A stretch of DNA of 10,900 nt from Bacteroidota bacterium (lineage in GTDB: Bacteria; Bacteroidota; Bacteroidia; NS11-12g; UBA955): NCBI GenBank assembly GCA_018969565.1, contig JAGWYC010000047.1, positions 1 to 10,900 on the forward strand, read 5' to 3'. Below the pieces are notes generated by a model. That model was given only the letters and a program-made list of their open reading frames with translations. It had not been told where the DNA came from and did no database searches. The position numbers and the translations under genes are program-made. Of the stretch, positions 1 to 5,597 are shown one piece after another (position 1 is the first letter of the stretch; each line of letters starts with the position of its first letter).

Positions 1-78
1 GAGGAACGAGGAGATCACCGCCGGCATTCGGCTGATTGCAAGTGTGCGCCTTTCATCATTTGCAGCCTTGATTTTTTG

Positions 79-106
79 CTTACTTTTTCATCAAGGAAAA
101 AGTAAG
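79..106. repeat. 11-bp perfect inverted repeat, terminator-like
   Basis: The arms CTTACTTTTTC (79-89) and GAAAAAGTAAG (96-106) are perfect reverse complements around a 6-nt loop. The hairpin lies about 130 nt past the stop codon of the HEPN gene in its direction of transcription. It could therefore end that transcript, but it lacks a GC-rich stem. A similar motif recurs between genes in Bacteroidota from memory, so it may simply be a dispersed palindrome. The rest of 1-235 is AT-rich and shows no gene that I can support. Confidence 0.5.
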
Positions 107-235
107 AGCATAGAATATGGTTGATTGGGGGGGAATCAAAATGGCAAAAATCAGGCTGCTAAACCCTTGATAATCAGCAAACTAACTGTTCAATAAAAAA
201 TGTTTTGGACAGTAGTGATTTAAAATGCAAAAAAA

Positions 236-631
236 TCACAAATCAGGCTGCGCCAAAGGTTTCAACGCGTCAAGGAATGAACGTACAGGATGGATAAAAC
301 TCAGAACAGTCTCACCGTCAAAGTCAAATAGGTCTCCGTAATCCCCTTTCTGTCTGGAATCAAATAAATCGGAATACAGTTTACCAAATTCTATTGGCAG
401 TAAACCCGTTTTGATATAAAATTGATTGAGCTGGTTTCGCACTCCGGCATGGGTTTTAGCTTCCAGTCCTGCTTTCAGAACCAAAGCCGAAGCGATGTAA
501 TAGCAAGCGTAATACATCCGGTTGATTGAGCCATTCCAGCGTTCTGCTTCAGCCAGCAGTAATGCATCCTGAAAAGTTTGTTCACTCTTTTCTATCCGGT
601 AGCGTATGTATTCAGCCAGGTATTGGTTCAC
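236..631 (-). CDS. HEPN domain protein (partner of MNT nucleotidyltransferase)
   Basis: This 131-aa, all-helical protein matches the HEPN family of the UPF0332 type. It has NRMYYACYY (residues 37-45), a KTHAG block (59-63) and SRQKGDYGD (92-100). HEPN proteins paired with minimal nucleotidyltransferases often act as RNase toxins (HepT), but canonical HepT carries an R-X4-6-H motif, which I cannot find here. I chose the GTG at 631: its GTGA overlaps the TGA stop of the upstream nucleotidyltransferase gene, and AGAAGGA lies just before it. A longer reading from an ATG at 694 would run deep into the upstream gene. The two genes are clearly co-transcribed and probably translationally coupled. The sequence is more AT-rich than the pnt operon beside it, consistent with acquisition by transfer. 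The family is confident; a toxin role is only inferred. Confidence 0.85.
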   Translation of the reverse strand: MNQYLAEYIRYRIEKSEQTFQDALLLAEAERWNGSINRMYYACYYIASALVLKAGLEAKTHAGVRNQLNQFYIKTGLLPIEFGKLYSDLFDSRQKGDYGDLFDFDGETVLSFIHPVRSFLDALKPLAQPDL

Positions 632-942
632 AAGCGAATTCCTTCTTTGCGTACTTGTTGATACAATGGAGTTACACACAAATGGGTATTCCACTTGTCA
701 CGGGCATACGCAAAAATGGAAATGGGCTGTTGCAACTCCAGTTCTAATTCATACAGACTGTGGCGAATGCGTTGTTCATCTTTAAAGCTGACCTCAGGTT
801 TATCCAATAAAACAAGAATATCCCAATCCGATTCAGTATTGGCCGTACCACGTGCTCTGGAGCCATACAAAATCACTTCTGCGCCGTTCTCTTCCCGCGC
901 AATTGCTTCTTTGATTTTTCGCAGGACATAGGATTGATTCAT
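628..942 (-). CDS. Minimal nucleotidyltransferase (MNT) of a MNT-HEPN pair
   Basis: This 104-aa protein has the Pol-beta-superfamily minimal nucleotidyltransferase signature: GS (27-28), ten residues, then D39-W-D41, i.e. the GSX10DXD pattern. In characterised MntA antitoxins this fold transfers AMP to the partner HEPN toxin and neutralises it. The third metal-binding carboxylate would be expected on the later strand QPISIFAY (72-79), but that strand has no acidic residue in the expected place, so activity is uncertain. ATG at 942 is preferred. A TTG at 957 would add only MYLYI and would overlap the likely promoter. The stop codon overlaps the GTG of the HEPN gene, so the order is nucleotidyltransferase then HEPN. 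The unit stands alone, with repeats on its upstream side. Confidence 0.85.
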   Translation of the reverse strand: MNQSYVLRKIKEAIAREENGAEVILYGSRARGTANTESDWDILVLLDKPEVSFKDEQRIRHSLYELELELQQPISIFAYARDKWNTHLCVTPLYQQVRKEGIRL

Positions 943-946
943 GATG

Positions 947-954
947 TAAAGATA
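947..954 (-). promoter_or_regulatory. Candidate -7 element for the MNT-HEPN unit
   Basis: On the minus strand the octamer is TATCTTTA, one base from the Bacteroidota -7 consensus TAnnTTTG. It ends 4 nt before the ATG at 942, so the transcript would be leaderless or nearly so. I see no clear -33 TTG at the expected spacing. Confidence 0.45.
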
Positions 955-1026
955 CAAAAGTCGCGTGGTTGCGCTGCGAGGGTTTGCTCACCCCGACGAA
1001 ATCTGCCGGGACAGGCACGCCTGCGG

Positions 1027-1069
1027 TCACTGAGTAGCCCCTACCGCAGGTAGGGGCATATCGAAGTGA
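1027..1069. repeat. Palindromic intergenic repeat (REP-like)
   Basis: A perfect 9-bp stem (1037-1045 with 1049-1057) closes on a 3-nt loop GCA. It is framed by TCACT (1027-1031) and its complement AGTGA (1065-1069). The flanks CACTGAGTA and ATATCGAAGTG resemble the CACTGAG...TCGAAGTG repeats I recall from Bacteroidota intergenic regions. CAGGC-AC-GCCTG (1012-1023), another short palindrome, lies just before it. No coding potential is supported in 958-1147. Confidence 0.6.
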
Positions 1070-1110
1070 ATTCGCATAGCATCGCGATACGCTACCGCGA
1101 AGCTTCGTTC

Positions 1111-1133
1111 CCGGTCCTGGTCTCAATGACCGG
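1111..1133. repeat. Short hairpin downstream of pntB
   Basis: CCGGTC (1111-1116) pairs with GACCGG (1128-1133) around an 11-nt loop, 14 nt past the pntB stop in the direction of transcription. It could stall or end the pnt transcript. No T-run follows it on the minus strand, so it is not a classic intrinsic terminator. Confidence 0.35.
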
Positions 1134-1147
1134 CAGGCAGGAATAAA

Positions 1148-2587
1148 TCACAATGCCTTCACCTCGTTCACAAGTTTGGTGAGGGTGGCTTTGGCGTCGC
1201 CGAAGAGCATGCCGCACTTGGGGTTGTAGAACAGCTCGTTGTCAATACCGGCATATCCGGCTTTCATGCTGCGCTTCATCACCACAATCTGTCTGGCCTG
1301 CTCTACCTCGAGGATGGGCATGCCATAGATAGGACTGGATGGATCGGTCTTCGCGGCGGGGTTCACCACGTCGTTGGCACCCACAATAAGCACTACGTCG
1401 CAGGTGTTGAACTCGGGGTTGATATGCTCCATCTCCACCAGCTTATCGTAGCTCACGTTGCTCTCAGCCAGCAATACGTTCATGTGGCCGGGCATACGTC
1501 CTGCTACGGGATGGATGGCGTATTTCACGTCCACGCCTTCTTTCTCCAGCAGTTCTTCCAACTCATGGCATACATGCTGCGCCTGGGCTACAGCCAGACC
1601 GTAACCGGGCACGATGATCACCTTCTGGGCGTATTTCATCATGATGGCCGTATCGGTGGCGCTCACCTCGCGGATGCTGCCGCCGCTGCCGGATTTGGCA
1701 GGGCCGCCGCCTTTGTTTCCGCCGAAGTTGCCGATGAGTACGTTGGTGAGGCTGCGGTTCATCGCGCGGCACATCACCACGGTAAGGATGGTTCCAGCGG
1801 AACCTACCAGCACACCGCCCATCAGCATCACCTTGTTGTCATACAGGAAGCCGCCGCAGGCTGCGGCCACGCCGGTGAAGCTGTTCAGCAAGCTGATCAC
1901 CACGGGCATATCCGCGCCACCGATGGGCAACACGAACAGGATTCCGTAGATCAGCGCCAGACCCAATACGCTGTACATCCAGATGCTGCCCTGAAGGCTG
2001 CCGCTGATCATCAATCCGGAAAGCACCAGGGCGCTGCCGAACACCAGCAGGTTCACGATCTGCTGCATGGGCAGTACGAAGTCTTTAATTTTATCTTCCA
2101 GCTTGCCATAGGCGATGATGCTGCCGGAGAAGGATACGGAGCCGATAATCAGTCCGGCGAAGATGATGAGCAGCTTGGTGATGTGCGCGCTGCTGTAGTC
2201 GCCGCTGATGAGTTCCTGGGCGTGACTGGCGGCATGCGCCTGCATCTCGTTGAACTCCAGGATGGAGATGAGCGCCGCGCAGGCGCCGCCCATGCCGTTG
2301 AAGAAGGAAACCATCTGTGGCATGGAGGTCATCTTCACCCGTTTGGCCATCAGGGTACCGATCACGGTGCCAATGGCCAGCGCCGCCATGATGAGGCCTT
2401 TGTGGCCCAGTCGCATGCCTTCTTCATTCTGGTAGAGGAAGATGGTACCGAACACGGCAAGGGTCATGCCCACGGCCGCGAGGATATTGCCCTTGCGTGC
2501 GGCATCGGGGCTGTTCATGTATTTCAGGCCCAGCACAAAGGAGATGGCGGCCAGGAGGTATAAAAATTCAAGCAACTGTTGCGCCAT
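1148..2587 (-). CDS. pntB: NAD(P) transhydrogenase subunit beta
   Basis: PntB is the membrane and NADP(H)-binding subunit of the proton-translocating transhydrogenase: NADH + NADP+ with inward proton flow gives NAD+ + NADPH. The protein is 479 aa, normal for the family. Roughly nine hydrophobic segments fill residues 4-273 (domain II). A Gly/Ser-rich linker (289-304) leads to domain III, which has the NADP-binding block PGYGLAVAQAQ (327-337), HPVAGRMPGHMNVLLAE (359-375), GANDVVNPAA (403-412) and KRSMKAGYAG (438-447). The region equivalent to E. coli beta-His91 reads MVSFFNGMGG, with Asn97 where I align the His; the intramembrane His is probably supplied by the adjacent subunit instead. The ATG at 2587 lies 3 nt after the pntAb stop, so this is the last gene of a three-gene operon. 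Confidence 0.97.
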   Translation of the reverse strand: MAQQLLEFLYLLAAISFVLGLKYMNSPDAARKGNILAAVGMTLAVFGTIFLYQNEEGMRLGHKGLIMAALAIGTVIGTLMAKRVKMTSMPQMVSFFNGMGGACAALISILEFNEMQAHAASHAQELISGDYSSAHITKLLIIFAGLIIGSVSFSGSIIAYGKLEDKIKDFVLPMQQIVNLLVFGSALVLSGLMISGSLQGSIWMYSVLGLALIYGILFVLPIGGADMPVVISLLNSFTGVAAACGGFLYDNKVMLMGGVLVGSAGTILTVVMCRAMNRSLTNVLIGNFGGNKGGGPAKSGSGGSIREVSATDTAIMMKYAQKVIIVPGYGLAVAQAQHVCHELEELLEKEGVDVKYAIHPVAGRMPGHMNVLLAESNVSYDKLVEMEHINPEFNTCDVVLIVGANDVVNPAAKTDPSSPIYGMPILEVEQARQIVVMKRSMKAGYAGIDNELFYNPKCGMLFGDAKATLTKLVNEVKAL

Positions 2588-2590
2588 GGC

Positions 2591-2902
2591 TTATTTCTTT
2601 TTCTTTTTAAACATGTCCAGCATACGGTCGGTAACCACAAAACCACCAACCACGTTGAGGGTTCCGAGGATCACGCCCACGAAGCCGAGTCCCAGGGAGA
2701 GGTAATCGTCGTCGGGGGCCTTGCCCAGCACAATCAGGGCGCCGATCAGCACCACGCCGTGGATGGCGTTGGCACCGCTCATCAGCGGGGTGTGGAGTAC
2801 AGAGGGAACATGGGAAATGAGTTCAATTCCCACGAAAATCATCAGCACAATCAGATAGATGTAGGTGATATGTGCGTATATAAATTCCAGTATCTGGGTC
2901 AT
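2591..2902 (-). CDS. pntAb: NAD(P) transhydrogenase subunit alpha, membrane part (PntA2)
   Basis: This 103-aa protein corresponds to the C-terminal membrane part of E. coli PntA, encoded separately as in Rhodospirillum and Thermus. It has three hydrophobic segments (about 14-30, 45-61, 68-92) and the family signature HTPLMSGANAIHG (37-49), followed by a Lys-rich cytoplasmic tail (five Lys at 99-103). His48 sits where, from memory, Thermus alpha2 has its proton-channel histidine (His42) and E. coli has Ser. It forms the proton path together with PntB. The gene begins 2 nt after the pntAa stop and ends 3 nt before pntB, so the three are certainly one transcript. Confidence 0.95.
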   Translation of the reverse strand: MTQILEFIYAHITYIYLIVLMIFVGIELISHVPSVLHTPLMSGANAIHGVVLIGALIVLGKAPDDDYLSLGLGFVGVILGTLNVVGGFVVTDRMLDMFKKKKK

Positions 2903-2904
2903 GA

Positions 2905-4008
2905 TTATGATTGTTTGCGTATGGTTCCTTCGTGACAGATGAGGCAGGCTTCCAGGATTTCGTCTTCCAGGTTCACCACGGCTTCGCCTTTGGGGGCAAG
3001 CAGCTTCATGAACTCAGCAACGTTTCTTGAGAACAGATCAGAGGCGTTGGTGGCCAGGGTAGAGGGGAGGTTGCTCACGCCCACCAGGGTCACGCCGCCT
3101 TTCACGACCACCTGATCTAATACTGAAGCGTTGCAGTTGCCGCCTTGTTCTACGGCCATGTCCACGAGCACAGAGCCGTTTTTCATGAGCGCCAGTTGTT
3201 CGTCGTCCACCAGGATGGGGGCTTTTCTGCCCGGCACCAGCGCGGTGGTGATGACCAGGTCGGCCTGCGCCAGACTTTTGTTCACGGCTTCGCGCTGCAG
3301 CCTGCGGTATTCTTCGCTGGCCTCGCCGGCGTATCCGCCCTGGCTGGCCACTTCGGCGCCTTTCACTTCAATGAACTTGCCGCCGAGGCTTTCTACCTGT
3401 TCTTTGGTTTCAGGACGCACGTCGGTGGCTTCCACCACGGCGCCCAGGCGCTTGGCGGTGGCTATGGCCTGCAATCCTGCCACGCCCACGCCGAAGATCA
3501 GCACGCGGGCAGGGGTGATGGTGCCGGCGGCCGTCATCAGCAGGGGAAATACTTTTTTCATGTGGTGCGCACCGAGGATTACGGCGCGGAAGCCCGCCAG
3601 GTTGCTCTGGGAGCTCAGCACGTCCATGCTTTGGGCGCGTGAAATACGCGGAATGGCGTCCAGCGACCAGGCGCTGATGTTGCGGCTGTTCAGGGCCTCC
3701 ACCAGGGCGGGGTTGCTGCGGTGGTACATCATGCTCATCAGCCATTTGCCGTTGGGGATGGAAGCAATCAGCGCCTCGTCGGGCACGTTGATTTGAATCA
3801 GCAGGGAGGCTTGTTGCAACACAGTGTTGCGGTCGGCCACCTGCACTCCGGCAGCGCTGTATTGTTCATCGGTGTAGGAAGAACCGAGGCCGGCGCCTTG
3901 TTCTACCCATACCTTATGGTTTTCCTTAACCCATGAAGCGGCGATGGCCGGGTTCACAGCGACGCGGTTTTCGCCGGTCCTGCTTTCCTTGAGTATTCCG
4001 ATGTTCAC
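2905..4008 (-). CDS. pntAa: NAD(P) transhydrogenase subunit alpha, NAD(H)-binding part (PntA1)
   Basis: This is the soluble NAD(H)-binding domain I of transhydrogenase, 367 aa, related to alanine dehydrogenase. It starts with NIGILKESRTGENRVA, the usual N-terminus. The RQD loop of the NAD site is present (R121, Q126, D129 in RISRAQSMD), as is the Rossmann glycine motif GVGVAG (173-178) and the DVRPETKEQVESLGG block that follows it. I chose GTG at 4008. The frame stays open upstream to an ATG at 4203, but that would add 65 residues encoded by an intergenic palindromic repeat and a likely promoter, with no similarity to the family. It is the first gene of the pntAa-pntAb-pntB operon and hands hydride to domain III of PntB. 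Confidence 0.95.
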   Translation of the reverse strand: MNIGILKESRTGENRVAVNPAIAASWVKENHKVWVEQGAGLGSSYTDEQYSAAGVQVADRNTVLQQASLLIQINVPDEALIASIPNGKWLMSMMYHRSNPALVEALNSRNISAWSLDAIPRISRAQSMDVLSSQSNLAGFRAVILGAHHMKKVFPLLMTAAGTITPARVLIFGVGVAGLQAIATAKRLGAVVEATDVRPETKEQVESLGGKFIEVKGAEVASQGGYAGEASEEYRRLQREAVNKSLAQADLVITTALVPGRKAPILVDDEQLALMKNGSVLVDMAVEQGGNCNASVLDQVVVKGGVTLVGVSNLPSTLATNASDLFSRNVAEFMKLLAPKGEAVVNLEDEILEACLICHEGTIRKQS

Positions 4009-4031
4009 GTGTTCGCTTGATGTTACGGTTG

Positions 4032-4039
4032 CGAAAATA
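4032..4039 (-). promoter_or_regulatory. Candidate -7 element for the pnt operon
   Basis: The minus strand reads TATTTTCG here, matching TAnnTTYG, 23 nt upstream of the GTG start of pntAa. Its position inside the longer open frame is one reason to reject the upstream ATG at 4203. No convincing -33 TTG is visible. Confidence 0.45.
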
Positions 4040-4124
4040 GGCAAGAAGGGCGCACACGCGGATGATATGGAATGGAGAAATAGATTAAATCGAGTAAGAG
4101 GTACCTGAGTGGAGTTGAATGTGT

Positions 4125-4192
4125 GGTCCCTGAGCGGAGTATTCGGGCCGCTTTGGTATTTCATTTCGGCCCCTCGACTCCGCTCGGGGACC
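4125..4192. repeat. REP-like long imperfect palindrome
   Basis: The 16-nt arm GGTCCCTGAGCGGAGT (4125-4140) pairs with ACTCCGCTCGGGGACC (4177-4192), with a single G-U wobble. An inner stem GGGCCG (4145-4150) / CGGCCC (4167-4172) extends it. A degenerate half copy, CCTGAGTGGAGTTGAA, lies just before it. It sits 8 nt past the stop of the PKD-domain gene and upstream of the pnt operon, both on the minus strand, so it may end the former transcript. The motif resembles a common Bacteroidota intergenic repeat. Confidence 0.65.
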
Positions 4193-4199
4193 GGGTTGC

Positions 4200-5522
4200 T
4201 CAATCCCTCACAAACATCACCGCCTGTTCGCCATTTCCGGATCCTTGCAGCAGGTAGGTTCCTGTAGGTAAGGCACTGATGTTGATTTTCTGGCCTTCGC
4301 GGGGTGCCTGTGCGGTGTATTCCTTTCCGCTCAGGTCGAAGATGCGGTAGCTCCAGCCTGCCGCCGGCTCCGGACTGATGATGATATGGTCGGAGGCGGG
4401 GATGGGGAAGAGTTTGTGGGTGTTCAGGTTATAGTTATCGACGTTGCTGCCGGCGACCACGCTGAGCAGGTTGCTCATCAGGGTGTCATCGGTGCCGAAA
4501 GTGTTGCTGGCGGTAAGCTGCACGCTGTACACGCCGGGTGCGTTGAACAATACTTTGGGATTCTGGCTGGTGGCTGCGGTGCCGCCGGTAAAGCGCGCAT
4601 TGGCAGGAGTGATGGTCCACTTCCAGCCCGAAGGCAGGCGGGTGCTGCGGTCGGTGAAGGAGAAGGTATCGTCGGTGCTGCCGTTCCTGCGGTTCACCGT
4701 GAAGGAAGCAACCGGGCGCAGCGGCGACTGCAATCCGAGGTATTTGTCGCGGTAGCGGATGTACTGTGGGGTGAAGGTGGTTCCGGTCTGGCTGCCGCTC
4801 ACTTCCAATACCGGAATACGCTCAGCCGTGCTGAGGAATTTGTACTGAACGGTGGTGCGGGGGAAGGGGAACTTAAAGGTGCCGGAACCGATGGTGTCAA
4901 TTTCTGAAACCAGCGTCTTTACCTGCAGGCAGGAGAAAGAACCATAAGGTGTTACAACCGTGCCGTGGCCGGTGACTTCATTGATGCGGTATCCTTTCTG
5001 GGTCAGAGATACGAAGGTGGCCAGCTGGAAACTCACCTTGAAGGTGCTGCTGTCGCGGTCGCCGTAGTTCAGCGGGAACTGATAGATTTCATCCGGATCG
5101 CTGTAGTCGCTGGGAATGGGGAAGCCGGTAAACGTGAGGCCGCGTCCTTCCGCAGTAAATTTAGTGCTGCTGTTTTTGAAGAAATCGTAAATGTCTTTCA
5201 CCTTGAATGTGCCAAACCCGAATGAATCCGCCACCTTCAATCCGAAAGTGGTGAGGCCCCAGAACAGATAGGCCGGATTTATCTGTACGGAAGATTTATA
5301 CTGGTAGATATCCTGGCCGGTGGGCTTCAGTCCTGAAAAATCCCAGGTAATGCCGGCGCCGGTTTTTTTATAGTCAATGGAGCTATTTACCGCTGCGTCG
5401 GAGTAGCGTAAAGTGTCGCCCGACTTGGGCATGTGGCTGCTGTTGATGGTTATTTGAGCCTGAACAGTTGCACCGCTCATCAGCACACCACAGAGTAAAA
5501 TTCGCTGGTAAATTGAGTCCAT
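4200..5522 (-). CDS. Secreted PKD-domain protein with T9SS type A sorting domain
   Basis: This is a 440-aa exported protein of unknown specific function. Residues 1-23 look like a signal peptide (hydrophobic core LLCGVLMSGATV, cleavage near QAQ). Residues 24-265 are beta-rich and I do not recognise them. Residues about 268-357 form a PKD-like Ig fold (SFTDRS, GWKWTITP, NPKVLFNAPGVYSVQLTASN). The C-terminus (371-440) is a type A T9SS sorting domain: FPIPASD, YRIFDLSGKE, INISALPTGTYLLQ, ending MFVRD. Such proteins cross the outer membrane by type IX secretion, where the sorting domain is normally removed and the protein may be anchored. It is divergent from the M1 peptidase gene, with 75 bp between the two starts. 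Export is confident; a binding or adhesion role for the PKD domain is only a guess. Confidence 0.88.
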   Translation of the reverse strand: MDSIYQRILLCGVLMSGATVQAQITINSSHMPKSGDTLRYSDAAVNSSIDYKKTGAGITWDFSGLKPTGQDIYQYKSSVQINPAYLFWGLTTFGLKVADSFGFGTFKVKDIYDFFKNSSTKFTAEGRGLTFTGFPIPSDYSDPDEIYQFPLNYGDRDSSTFKVSFQLATFVSLTQKGYRINEVTGHGTVVTPYGSFSCLQVKTLVSEIDTIGSGTFKFPFPRTTVQYKFLSTAERIPVLEVSGSQTGTTFTPQYIRYRDKYLGLQSPLRPVASFTVNRRNGSTDDTFSFTDRSTRLPSGWKWTITPANARFTGGTAATSQNPKVLFNAPGVYSVQLTASNTFGTDDTLMSNLLSVVAGSNVDNYNLNTHKLFPIPASDHIIISPEPAAGWSYRIFDLSGKEYTAQAPREGQKINISALPTGTYLLQGSGNGEQAVMFVRD

Positions 5523-5530
5523 CTTAAGTT

Positions 5531-5538
5531 CAAAAATA
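5531..5538 (-). promoter_or_regulatory. -7 element for the PKD/T9SS gene
   Basis: The minus strand reads TATTTTTG, an exact match to TAnnTTTG, ending 8 nt before the ATG at 5522. Transcription would then start only a few bases before the start codon. No -33 TTG is seen at the usual distance. Confidence 0.55.
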
Positions 5539-5583
5539 GGCCATAGAAAATAAACTTGTTGTGCGATGCTTTTGGGCGCTTCT

Positions 5584-5591
5584 TACCTTCG
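5584..5591 (+). promoter_or_regulatory. Candidate -7 element for the M1 peptidase gene
   Basis: TACCTTCG matches TAnnTTYG, and TTG at 5559-5561 lies 22 nt upstream as a possible -33 element. It ends 6 nt before the ATG at 5598, again giving an almost leaderless transcript. This makes the upstream TTG at 5556 an unlikely start codon. Confidence 0.5.
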
Positions 5592-5597
5592 CAGGAT

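Noticed and set aside
1..30. GAGGAACGAGGAGATC at the window start as part of a dispersed repeat
   Set aside because: It resembles a known kind of intergenic repeat, but only an edge fragment is visible, so it cannot be defined.
143..252. Direct repeat AAATCAGGCTGC on either side of the HEPN gene end
   Set aside because: The 12-nt match is short in AT-rich DNA and has no matching partner at the other end of the gene pair, so it may be chance.
833..1126. 97-aa minus-strand frame upstream of and overlapping the nucleotidyltransferase gene
   Set aside because: It translates palindromic repeat DNA and then runs out of frame through the nucleotidyltransferase gene.
1424..2563. 379-aa plus-strand open frame opposite pntB
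   Set aside because: It is the antisense shadow of pntB: composition is dominated by His, Gly, Ala and Gln, and the minus-strand protein is unmistakable.
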